In this document: piece after piece, positions 45,671 through 54,121 of the stretch | Layout of the letters: each line of letters opens with the position of its first letter | Numbering within the stretch: the first letter of the stretch is position 1 | DNA from: Elusimicrobiota bacterium | GTDB taxonomy: Bacteria > Elusimicrobiota > UBA8919 | Direction: 5' to 3' | DNA: 64,000 nt | Assembly: GCA_028718185.1 (NCBI GenBank) | Contig: JAQUMH010000010.1 | Location: 1 to 64,000, forward strand | Position numbers and translations under genes: made by a program | The notes under the pieces: model-generated | Databases searched by the model: none | The model's input: only the letters and a program-made list of their open reading frames with translations | Told to the model about the DNA's origin: nothing

Positions 45671-48600
45671 ATGAAAATAAAAAGAATGATGTTATTATTT
45701 ATTATTAGTTTTCTTTTTATTGGACAGATGGTTTATGCTGCGGCCCAATTAAAAGGTAGCTGGATTAATTTTGGAGATTATGATAGCATCAAAAGAATAA
45801 TCAGCGGATTGTTCCCACTGTATGGATGTAATATTGCAATCGTCAGAGTATGGGATCAATATGATTATGTAGGATATCCTATTCACGGTACTTGGTATAA
45901 CGCAGCCAAAGCGCTGGAACTTGGAAATTTAGGTAGAGCAAATGGTATAAAAGTTATTCCTGAGGTGCAGTTTTTTGGTCACCAGGCGTCTAGAGTAGCC
46001 GATGGTGATGTTAAAGGAAATTTTTTACTGGCATATCCGCAATATGATGAAAACAGAGGAGGTCAGCCGGTAAATGACTCGCGTAGTTTATGTCCTAATG
46101 CACCCGGTATTGCGGCGATTGTATGCGGCATGGCAGAGGAAATAGCATTAGCTTTTGGGAATCATGCAATTTGTATCGGGTTTGATGAAGTTTATAATAT
46201 TAACGTATGTTCTCTTTGTAAGGCGACCGGTAGAACCAATGGCCAACAATTTGTTTATTGGCTGAACATTATAAATAATTATCTTCAGAGTAAAGGCATA
46301 GAAGTATATATGTATGGTGATATGTTAATACCTGGTACAGTCGGACTGCCCTATGACCAGCAGTTTTATCCGACTACACATTGGACGGCATCTCCGGATG
46401 ATACGTGGCAGCACATAGATGAAATAGAACACAAAGAAAATATAACTATTAACGATTGGCATTATGATGATTTGGCTTCTTATCCGTCCATCCCATATTT
46501 TGGAAAGAAAGGTTTTAAGGTAAACCTAAGCCCGGGTTATGATGGGGGTGGTACGCCATCTTTTGTTAATTTTGCATTGAATTCTAAAGGACCGAAATAT
46601 TATAATACAGCAGGTATAGTTTTTTGGGGCATGAATCCATCCGACGTCAATTATCTTTTAGATGGCACAGGGGCAGCTTCAGGATTCGCTTTAGCTTTTA
46701 AGTGGGCAATGAACAATGTGAATGGATATTACAAACCGCTGACAGGTTCTCAACCGGTTATATCTGCAGTAACATCGAATGTAGCTGGTAATTCAGCAAC
46801 GATAACATGGACAACTGATGTTCCTTGTGATTCTCAGGTTCAATATTCACAGGAGCGTAACACTTATAACAATTTAATAACCACTTATACTAATATCACA
46901 ACTCTTGATACAAATTTGGTAACCAGCCACAGCGTCCCGATTACCGGTTTACAATCAGGAAAAACATATCATTTTAATGTAATTACTAAAAATGTAACAG
47001 GTTATGCTGTTTCTCCTGATAATACATTTGGTGCAAGTATAACCGTAACATACCCAAATGGCGGAGAAAATTTATTAATTAACAGTCAACAAACAGTAAC
47101 ATGGGGAAGTGTAGGTGTAGCAGGTAATGTAAAAATAGAATTATCAGTTGATGGAGGAACGACATGGAGTACTCTTGTAGCTAATACAGCAAATGATGGC
47201 AGCGAAGTAGTTACTCTGCCGAACAGTCCCAGTAGTACCTGTTTAATAAGATTGTCAGCAATAAGCGGTGGAACAACCGACAGTTCAGATGCAAACTTTT
47301 CAATAGTAATATCAAATCAGATAACATATGGAAACAATGGAAACCTCTGGCAGATATCGTCAGTTTTATTAAGTGCAACAACAATACAAGCAGAGAACTA
47401 TGACACAGGCGGTGAAGGTGTGGCATACCATGATACAACAGCCGGCAACAGTGGTAATGCCTATAGAATAAGTGAGGATGTAGATATAGAAAATTGTAAT
47501 GATATCGGTGGTGGGTATGATGTAGGGTGGACAAAAGCAGGAGAGTGGCTGGAATACAGTATAAATGTAAATGAGGGTGGCGAATACCAAATAATACTAA
47601 GAACAGCCCGCCAACCGGCAGTCAATGATATAGTACACTTTGAATTCACTCAGAACGATGTGGTTTATTTCATAACACCGTCAGTAAGCTTGCCGGCAAC
47701 AGGTGGCTGGGGAATTTGGACAGATACAGAAGTCGTAAACTCGGTAACACTTCTCCCAGGCAACCAGATAATGAAGTTAGTTTTTGACCCCAGTGCGGCG
47801 ACTGATTGCAGTAATGTCAATTACATTAAAATAATAAAACTAACGGCCGATACAACACCACCGGAAGTAAGTGCAATATCAACAACAAGTATAACCGGCA
47901 GTGGAGCGGTAGTAACATGGACAACTAATGAGGCTGCAAACAGTAAAGTTCAATACGGTACAACGCTGCCATATAGCAGTACAACAACATTAGCAAATTT
48001 TGTAACCAGCCACAGTGTCCCTATAACTGGTCTTACCGAAAAGACATTATATCATTACAGGATAATAACAGCAGATATAAGTAATAACCCGACAACAACC
48101 GGTGATTATATTTTTACAACAACTGCAAATGATCCTGATGCACCGGTAATAAGTAATGTTCATGCCGGCGTAACAGTAAATAGTGCAGCAATAACATGGA
48201 CAACCAATGAGCCGTCAGATTCACAGGTAGCATATGGACTCACAACAGCTCTGGGTAGTACAACTACACTAATTACAACACTTGTAACCGACCACAGCGT
48301 CCCAATTAGTAATTTAGAGAAAGGAAAGACATATTATTACACGATTTACAGCCGGGATGCAGCCACAAATCTTGCAACATCCGCACTTTACCAATTTAGT
48401 ACGTATAACTTACAACACAGAATATATACATATTTCTACGATGATTCAACCACACCGGCAAATTTGCAGTTCTTATTGCAGGTGTATAATGATGAGAATA
48501 TTTTAGTAACGGATTACGGAGGAACACTGACCATTAAGACAAAAGATTCCAATGGTGCTGTATTAGATACGATTAATTCAACATTTATTAAAGCAGATTC

Positions 48601-49426
48601 AGGTGAGAAAGATGTTTCAATTCCGTTCAGCAAAAATGTAGATACTATCGAATTAACCGGTGATACCACAACGACGATAGTAATAAATTTTAGCGATCTG
48701 TATATATCTAAGTTAGTTGGCAGTAAGGGCGGAACAATAAAAGGAATAAATGGGATAAAAATAGTCGTACCATCAGGAGTCCTATCAACTAACAAGTATC
48801 TTGCAACAAAAAGGACAAGTGTACCGCCAGTTGTAGGTAATACATTGAAATATGTTAACACAGTTAATCCAATATGTTATGATTTTGGCGAACTAACATT
48901 TAACAATAATGCTCCAACGCTGCAAAACCAGGTATTCACAAGAGCAGTAAACATAACAATACCATATACAGCAGCGGATATAGGAACATTAAACGAGGAT
49001 GGACTTAGAATATATTACTGGACCGGCACAGATTGGGATTTAGTGACAGGAGTCCAGACAGTAGACAAAGTAAACAATACAGTTACTGCAATAGTAAAAC
49101 ACTTTTCAACATACCGAATATTGGGCAGTTATGTATCTGTTGATTTAAGCAAAATTAAAATATATCCTAACCCATTTAATCCTAACACAGCAATTAACGG
49201 TATGTTAAAAGTAATAAACCTGCCAATTAACTGTGTTATGAAATTGTATAGTGTAAATGGTGAATTAATCAGGGAACTCAAAGAGCTCGACTTTGGCAAT
49301 TTAGGCTGGCTCGAGTGGGACGGTAAAAATGCCGATGGTGACAAGGTAGCCAGAGCAGTATATATTTACCAGATAGAAGACACTGCCGGTGGCAGAAAGA
49401 CTGGCAAGATAGGATTAGTCAAATAG
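45671..49426 (+). CDS. Secreted GH20-like hexosaminidase with Fn3, CBM6 and FlgD-Ig end
   Basis: Product of 1,251 residues, signal peptide MKIKRMMLLFIISFLFIG, cut near VYA-AAQ. The N-terminal barrel (20-355) shows GIKVIPEVQFFGH, CIGFDEVYNI with the acidic pair D172-E173, VYMYGDML, and INDWHYDD. This matches the GH20 catalytic pattern (Asp-Glu pair, substrate-assisted hydrolysis of beta-N-acetylhexosaminides), though the usual GGDE is GFDE. A small Cys pair (CSLC) near 180 is unusual. Then Fn3 (361-453), KRE9-like sandwich (455-550), CBM6 (552-725), two Fn3 (727-913), the conserved module and a FlgD-Ig end with IYPNPFNPNT. It is likely exported to the surface like the two other proteins with this end. 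Confidence 0.78.
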   Translation: MKIKRMMLLFIISFLFIGQMVYAAAQLKGSWINFGDYDSIKRIISGLFPLYGCNIAIVRVWDQYDYVGYPIHGTWYNAAKALELGNLGRANGIKVIPEVQFFGHQASRVADGDVKGNFLLAYPQYDENRGGQPVNDSRSLCPNAPGIAAIVCGMAEEIALAFGNHAICIGFDEVYNINVCSLCKATGRTNGQQFVYWLNIINNYLQSKGIEVYMYGDMLIPGTVGLPYDQQFYPTTHWTASPDDTWQHIDEIEHKENITINDWHYDDLASYPSIPYFGKKGFKVNLSPGYDGGGTPSFVNFALNSKGPKYYNTAGIVFWGMNPSDVNYLLDGTGAASGFALAFKWAMNNVNGYYKPLTGSQPVISAVTSNVAGNSATITWTTDVPCDSQVQYSQERNTYNNLITTYTNITTLDTNLVTSHSVPITGLQSGKTYHFNVITKNVTGYAVSPDNTFGASITVTYPNGGENLLINSQQTVTWGSVGVAGNVKIELSVDGGTTWSTLVANTANDGSEVVTLPNSPSSTCLIRLSAISGGTTDSSDANFSIVISNQITYGNNGNLWQISSVLLSATTIQAENYDTGGEGVAYHDTTAGNSGNAYRISEDVDIENCNDIGGGYDVGWTKAGEWLEYSINVNEGGEYQIILRTARQPAVNDIVHFEFTQNDVVYFITPSVSLPATGGWGIWTDTEVVNSVTLLPGNQIMKLVFDPSAATDCSNVNYIKIIKLTADTTPPEVSAISTTSITGSGAVVTWTTNEAANSKVQYGTTLPYSSTTTLANFVTSHSVPITGLTEKTLYHYRIITADISNNPTTTGDYIFTTTANDPDAPVISNVHAGVTVNSAAITWTTNEPSDSQVAYGLTTALGSTTTLITTLVTDHSVPISNLEKGKTYYYTIYSRDAATNLATSALYQFSTYNLQHRIYTYFYDDSTTPANLQFLLQVYNDENILVTDYGGTLTIKTKDSNGAVLDTINSTFIKADSGEKDVSIPFSKNVDTIELTGDTTTTIVINFSDLYISKLVGSKGGTIKGINGIKIVVPSGVLSTNKYLATKRTSVPPVVGNTLKYVNTVNPICYDFGELTFNNNAPTLQNQVFTRAVNITIPYTAADIGTLNEDGLRIYYWTGTDWDLVTGVQTVDKVNNTVTAIVKHFSTYRILGSYVSVDLSKIKIYPNPFNPNTAINGMLKVINLPINCVMKLYSVNGELIRELKELDFGNLGWLEWDGKNADGDKVARAVYIYQIEDTAGGRKTGKIGLVK

Positions 49427-49493
49427 TCCTTGCCCGCCATCGGTTTCTTGCCCGCCAAAGATTCAGTGGAGGGAGTGGTGGGCGATGTCCAAT

Positions 49494-49566
49494 GTCGTAG
49501 TTGCAGAGCTTGCTCTGCTTCTGTGAAAGCTGTTTGATGTTGTAGTGGTTTGCTCTTGGCAAACCC
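49494..49566 (+). repeat. Two palindromic extragenic elements
   Basis: TGTCGTAGTTGCAGAGC then TTGCTCTGCTTC, and 20 bases on TGTAGTGGTTTGCTC then TTGGCAAACCC. The bases before (49427-49493) hold CCCGCCA and AATGTCC words. Confidence 0.55.
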
Positions 49567-49605
49567 AAACAAAGCTGATAATTTCATTACACTCTACATA
49601 CATTC

Positions 49606-49650
49606 AAAAAAGGAATCTTTACCTGACGGTTGATAAAGATTCCTTTTTTT
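49606..49650. terminator. Strong Rho-independent terminator
   Basis: AAAAAAGGAATCTTTA and TAAAGATTCCTTTTTTT form a near-perfect stem of about 16 bp with a T-run, ending the GH20-like transcript. The A-run on the left would let it work in both directions. Confidence 0.8.
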
Positions 49651-49714
49651 ATTGATATTTATTTTTAATTTTATATAATCGTATTACTTTAATTTATTTA
49701 AGGAGTTGTTTACT

Positions 49715-52399
49715 ATGCCTAAAAAATATTTGATAAGATTATGTGTTATGTTTGTTCTTGGTATATTCACGAACGTTTGTATTTTGTCAGGTATTTCCGA
49801 CACAACACCACCTGCCAAAATAACATATTTCCTGACCGCATTCCCGACATCTAAAACCATCACACTTGTATGGCGGTCTGTCGGTGATGATGGCAATTTC
49901 GGAACAGCAACAAAATACGATATCAGGTATTCTCTGTCGCCTATTATCACAGAAGCAGAATGGAATGCTGCTAATAAAGCTAAATGTGATTTAACTCCAA
50001 ATCCTGCAGGTTCTGCGGAATCGTTTATAATTTTTGGTCTTTCACCTTCAACCAAATACTACTTTGCAATTAAAGCAGGTGACAAAGTTCCTAACTGGTC
50101 ACTATTATCAAAATCACCAAGTGCTACGACACTTGCTCTCACAGACATTATACCACCTGTTAAAATAACAAACCTTGCAACAAGTAACCCGGCACCGGAA
50201 TCAATTACTCTTACATGGACTGCTCCCGGCGATAATGGCGTTACAAGTAAAACTAAAATGTGGGAACAATATAAGGTAAGATACTCTACTACAGGTCTGG
50301 TTGCAAAGTATATACCATATGATATAAGATACTCACTTTCACCTATAACAGATGCAAACTGGGATTCAGCAACTAAAATCCAAGATACACCGGCAGCACA
50401 AGAAGTAGCTAATGAAGAGAGATTCACAGTCGTTGGACTTTCACCTTCAACAAAATATTATTTTGCGATAAAGACAGCAGATGAAGTTCCTAACTGGTCT
50501 GTTGTATCAAACAGTCCTAATGGCACTACAAAACCTATGGGTATAAACATTCCATTCAAGGGAGTACCATTTCAGATACCATGCAAGCTAGAAGTAGAAG
50601 ATTTTGATAACGGCGGACAGGATATATCATATTACGATACATCAAAAGGTAACTCAACATATCGCGATATACCCACAGGTGAGCCGGAAAATGCGTACAG
50701 GAAAAAAACAGATGTTGATGTTGAACCAAGTAATGATGCAAGCGGGGGTAATGATGTTGGCTGGGTCATGGCGGGAGAATGGTTAAAATATACAATAAAT
50801 GTTATGACAGCAGGAACATATACATTAGAAGTACGGGTAGCATGTGGTGGTAATGGCGGTAATTTTCACATAGAGTTTGATGACATAGATAAAACCGGAC
50901 AAATGACAGTTCCTAATACCGGCGGGTTTCAGAATTGGCAAACACTAAAGAAGACAGGAGTAAGTTTAAGTGCAGGTAAACACATTATGAAGTTGGTAAT
51001 GGATACTACCGGTACTGAAGCAACCGGTAATTTTGATTATATAAATATAATGAGTGAAGGGCAATTAAAACCGGGTATAACAGTAATAGTTCCTAATGGC
51101 GGAGAAAATTGGGTTGCAGGTAACCGGAAGACAGTAAGTTGGGCAAGTCAAGGTACAGTAGGAAATGTAAATATAGATTTATCAACGGATGGGGGAACAA
51201 ACTGGACAACTGTAGTCCCAAATACAGCAAACGATGGTATTGAGTCTTTTATAGTTCCAAATAAAGCAAGCGGTAATTGTATGATACGCGTACAAGATAT
51301 AGCAGGTATTCCAAGTGATATATCAAATAATAATTTTACAATTTCTCTTACTCCACCAAATGACAAGTTGTTTTTCCATGAAGGAGCAGTATTCCCAAAT
51401 CCCAATCTTGCACCCATAAATCCGCCATATATTATTTCGTGGTTTGCCGGTGATAGCGAGCAGCCTCATGAAACCACGAATTTTTCTTCATTTAAATATG
51501 CTGACAAGTCATGGCACGATAGAATGGTATCCAAAGGAAAACTTCCGATACCATATAGTCCTGCCCAGAGAGATGATGCGTCAAAGGCTGCGGATCCGGA
51601 TTATCTTGACACTGAAGAGAAGATGTATAATAACTATTTAAGGGTTGCAAAGGAAGGATATTATGGTATATCCATTGACGAATGGGTTGCATGGGAAGGT
51701 GACAATCGGGTAAAGGAATCTATTAGTGCGCTAAGACGTGTGAAAAAACAATATCCGGATTTTTTAATGGGTGCTGCTTATTATGGTGATGGTTTTGATG
51801 ATGTAATGGCAAATGCAAGTGATATAATTGATCTTTATGAACCGGAAATATATATCTATCCCGGAGTTAAGGATTACAGAACATATATCAAGAAATGGAC
51901 TGATTGGATAAAATACTATGGACTTGAAGGTAAGAATATAGGTATCTTGAGCGGAGGAGACGAATTTAACGGAAATGCACCTGATATAGACTTATGGATA
52001 AAATACTTTAGAGCAGAATCACCCCAGATGGCTGGTCTTGGATTATTAATATTTAACCTTAACAATTTATCTGTCACAGAATTAGCAGAACACGATAAGG
52101 TAATGGATGATAATTTTTTTAAACTATCGCCGACTGTTTCCATAACTGCACCTGATAAAAACGCAAAATTAAGCGGAACAGTAAAAATTACAGCTATTGC
52201 TACTAAGAATCCTGAGACAGAAAACCCAATTGTATCTTATCGTTATTTCATAGACAACAAACTCGTTAAAATATCATCAACTCCTGAGTACTTATGGAAC
52301 ACTACCGGTTATCCAAAAGGTAATCATATAATAACAGTCCATGCAGTAGCAGATGATTATCTTACCGGTGTAAGCCAGGTAAATGTAACTATAAAATAG
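49715..52399 (+). CDS. Secreted Fn3-CBM6 protein with TIM-barrel-like domain (member 3)
   Basis: Product of 894 residues; the start is ATG at 49715, nine bases after AAGGAG (a TTG at 49706 overlaps that box). Leader MPKKYLIRLCVMFVLGIFTN. It is a paralogue of the protein at 35414 along most of its length: two Fn3, CBM6 (about 290-450), then a KRE9-like sandwich (455-545) where the relative has an Fn3, then the same unrecognised domain (550-810; GYYGISIDEWVAW with D655-E656, LYEPEIYIYPG, AESPQMAGLGLLIF) and the same Ig-like end. The swap of the middle module while both flanks stay alike is direct evidence of domain shuffling. It was probably duplicated together with neighbouring sequence. Confidence 0.75.
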   Translation: MPKKYLIRLCVMFVLGIFTNVCILSGISDTTPPAKITYFLTAFPTSKTITLVWRSVGDDGNFGTATKYDIRYSLSPIITEAEWNAANKAKCDLTPNPAGSAESFIIFGLSPSTKYYFAIKAGDKVPNWSLLSKSPSATTLALTDIIPPVKITNLATSNPAPESITLTWTAPGDNGVTSKTKMWEQYKVRYSTTGLVAKYIPYDIRYSLSPITDANWDSATKIQDTPAAQEVANEERFTVVGLSPSTKYYFAIKTADEVPNWSVVSNSPNGTTKPMGINIPFKGVPFQIPCKLEVEDFDNGGQDISYYDTSKGNSTYRDIPTGEPENAYRKKTDVDVEPSNDASGGNDVGWVMAGEWLKYTINVMTAGTYTLEVRVACGGNGGNFHIEFDDIDKTGQMTVPNTGGFQNWQTLKKTGVSLSAGKHIMKLVMDTTGTEATGNFDYINIMSEGQLKPGITVIVPNGGENWVAGNRKTVSWASQGTVGNVNIDLSTDGGTNWTTVVPNTANDGIESFIVPNKASGNCMIRVQDIAGIPSDISNNNFTISLTPPNDKLFFHEGAVFPNPNLAPINPPYIISWFAGDSEQPHETTNFSSFKYADKSWHDRMVSKGKLPIPYSPAQRDDASKAADPDYLDTEEKMYNNYLRVAKEGYYGISIDEWVAWEGDNRVKESISALRRVKKQYPDFLMGAAYYGDGFDDVMANASDIIDLYEPEIYIYPGVKDYRTYIKKWTDWIKYYGLEGKNIGILSGGDEFNGNAPDIDLWIKYFRAESPQMAGLGLLIFNLNNLSVTELAEHDKVMDDNFFKLSPTVSITAPDKNAKLSGTVKITAIATKNPETENPIVSYRYFIDNKLVKISSTPEYLWNTTGYPKGNHIITVHAVADDYLTGVSQVNVTIK

Positions 52400-52418
52400 T
52401 CAAATGTCCAGGTCCAAC

Positions 52419-52477
52419 GTAGCTGCAGAGTCCCGCACAACAAATATGCGAGATAAACTCCGCTCTGCTTTAGTTTA
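52419..52477 (+). repeat. Palindromic extragenic element with an insert in its loop
   Basis: GTAGCTGCAGAG and CTCTGCTTTAGTT are the two arms of the usual hairpin. About 32 bases (beginning TCCCGCACAACAAATATGCG) replace the normal two- to four-base loop. Confidence 0.5.
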
Positions 52478-52501
52478 GCCAAATTTTTCTCATCAGCATC
52501 T

Positions 52502-53164
52502 ATGAATAAAGAAACATTAAAAGCATTTATTTTTGATATGGATGGTGTAATCATTGATAGTGAACCAATTTACTTAGAAGTTAACAAAAAAACATTTAAA
52601 AAATTAAAAATAAATATTTCCCCAAAAAAGTATTTGCAATTCATAGGTGTTTCAAATCAAGAAATGTGGTATTATCTTAAGAAAAAATATAATCTGAATC
52701 AATCGGTAAAAGAATTGGTTAATTTGCAGGTTGAAGGTGCTTTGGGAAAAATCGAGAAACACAATATGGAACCAATTGATGGTATCCCTGAACTTTTAAG
52801 GGATTTAAAAAAAAACAATATAATAATGGCAGTAGCTTCATCCTCGTCAATAAAAAGCATTAAAACAATTTTAAAAAAACTAAATATTCAGAACTATTTC
52901 TTAACTCTTGTAAGTGGAGAAGAAATGAAAAATGGCAAACCAGCGCCGGACATTTTTCTTGAAGCTGCAAAACGATTGAAAGTAGAACCAAAAAATTGTA
53001 TAGTTATAGAAGATTCAGAAAAAGGTGTCCGGGCAGCAAAATCCGCAGGCATGAAATGTATCGGGTTTCAAAATCTTAATTCTTATAACCAAAATTTATC
53101 AAAAGCAGACAAGATAGTTGATACTATAAAAGAAATAAATTTAAAAGAATTTATAAAACTGTAA
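52502..53164 (+). CDS. HAD-superfamily phosphatase / beta-phosphoglucomutase-like
   Basis: Product of 220 residues, cytoplasmic. HAD motifs are all present: FIFDMDGVIIDSE (motif I, nucleophile Asp in DMDGV), VASSSS (motif II), GKPAPDIFLEAA with the motif III Lys, and VIEDSEKGVRAA (motif IV). The helical cap after motif I and the EDS form fit the beta-phosphoglucomutase subgroup, but generic sugar-phosphate phosphatases look the same. No clear ribosome-binding site is seen. The isomerase-like gene starts 20 bases downstream, so both are likely in one transcript handling sugar phosphates. Confidence 0.82.
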   Translation: MNKETLKAFIFDMDGVIIDSEPIYLEVNKKTFKKLKINISPKKYLQFIGVSNQEMWYYLKKKYNLNQSVKELVNLQVEGALGKIEKHNMEPIDGIPELLRDLKKNNIIMAVASSSSIKSIKTILKKLNIQNYFLTLVSGEEMKNGKPAPDIFLEAAKRLKVEPKNCIVIEDSEKGVRAAKSAGMKCIGFQNLNSYNQNLSKADKIVDTIKEINLKEFIKL

Positions 53165-53184
53165 AAGAAGGAGGGATTTTTACT

Positions 53185-54000
53185 GTGAAACAGAAAATTG
53201 GACTGATAACCGGTGTTAGTGAAAAAATTAGGGAAAACTTTGAAAGGGTAACAAAACTTGGGTTTAATATTTGCCAGGTTTCATCTACAGCAGAATTTAT
53301 GATAGATAAATTAAAACCTAAAGAAGTAATAGGAACGGCAAAAGAACTTGGCGTTGAAATAGATTCTTTCTTCTTGCTTTTTGAAGGACAGGTGTGGGAT
53401 AGATTTAAAGGTCCTCCAACAATGGGTTTTGTTCCTGAAAGCACCCGTGTTAAACGATTAGACCTGGCAAAAAAGTTTTCTGATATGGTTTGCGAAATGA
53501 AAGTAAAAAATATTCTTTCACATGTCGGTTTCATACCTAACGACCCGAAAGATTCTCAGTATGCAGGCTTTATTAATACAGTTAGAATATTCGCTGAACA
53601 CTGCAAAAAGAACAATCAGACATTTTGTTTTGAAACAGGACAGGAATTACCGTCAACGCTAAAAAGAACAATTCTTGATATTGGACTTGATAATATCGGT
53701 ATTAATCTTGACCCTGCAAACATCATTCTTTACGGTATGGCTTATCCGTTAGATGCGATAGAAATTTTAGGTAAATATATTAAAGGGTTGCATGCTAAAG
53801 ACGGATTATGGCCTAATCGCGAAGATGGACTTGGAATTGAAACCCCAATCGGCGAAGGAAGCGTTAATTTCCCTTTAATGATTTCCAAATTAAAAGAAAA
53901 CGGATTTAACGGTCCGGTTTTTATAGAACGGGAAATATCCGGAGAACAGCAAAAAATTGACATCCTAAAAGCAAAAACATTTTTAGAAAAATATTTATAG
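53185..54000 (+). CDS. Sugar phosphate isomerase/epimerase-like TIM-barrel protein
   Basis: Product of 271 residues starting at GTG; AAGGAGGG ten bases upstream makes this start convincing. The pattern is that of xylose-isomerase-like TIM barrels (AP-endonuclease-2 fold): IGLITGVSE at the first strand, FCFETGQE with a metal-binding Glu, GINLDPANIILYG with the Asp, LHAKDGLWP with the His and Asp, and PVFIEREISG with the last Glu. These are the expected metal ligands of the family. Members interconvert keto- and aldo-sugars or epimerise them in the cytoplasm. The exact substrate cannot be read from sequence. Confidence 0.82.
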   Translation: MKQKIGLITGVSEKIRENFERVTKLGFNICQVSSTAEFMIDKLKPKEVIGTAKELGVEIDSFFLLFEGQVWDRFKGPPTMGFVPESTRVKRLDLAKKFSDMVCEMKVKNILSHVGFIPNDPKDSQYAGFINTVRIFAEHCKKNNQTFCFETGQELPSTLKRTILDIGLDNIGINLDPANIILYGMAYPLDAIEILGKYIKGLHAKDGLWPNREDGLGIETPIGEGSVNFPLMISKLKENGFNGPVFIEREISGEQQKIDILKAKTFLEKYL

Positions 54001-54010
54001 CAAATTAATA

Positions 54011-54091
54011 CCCCGATGGACATCGGGGCCAATATTGTAGTAGCAGAGCAAGCTCTGCCTGTTTCTTTCAAATTCCTATACAACAAGTTAG
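54011..54091 (+). repeat. CCCCGATG hairpin and palindromic element with tail
   Basis: CCCCGATGGACATCGGGG is a perfect 8-bp stem without a T-run. It is followed by TGTAGTAGCAGAGCAAGC then TCTGCC and the tail TCAAATTCCTATACAACAAG. Confidence 0.6.
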
Positions 54092-54121
54092 ATATCCACT
54101 AAAAAATAATTTGAGGTATTT

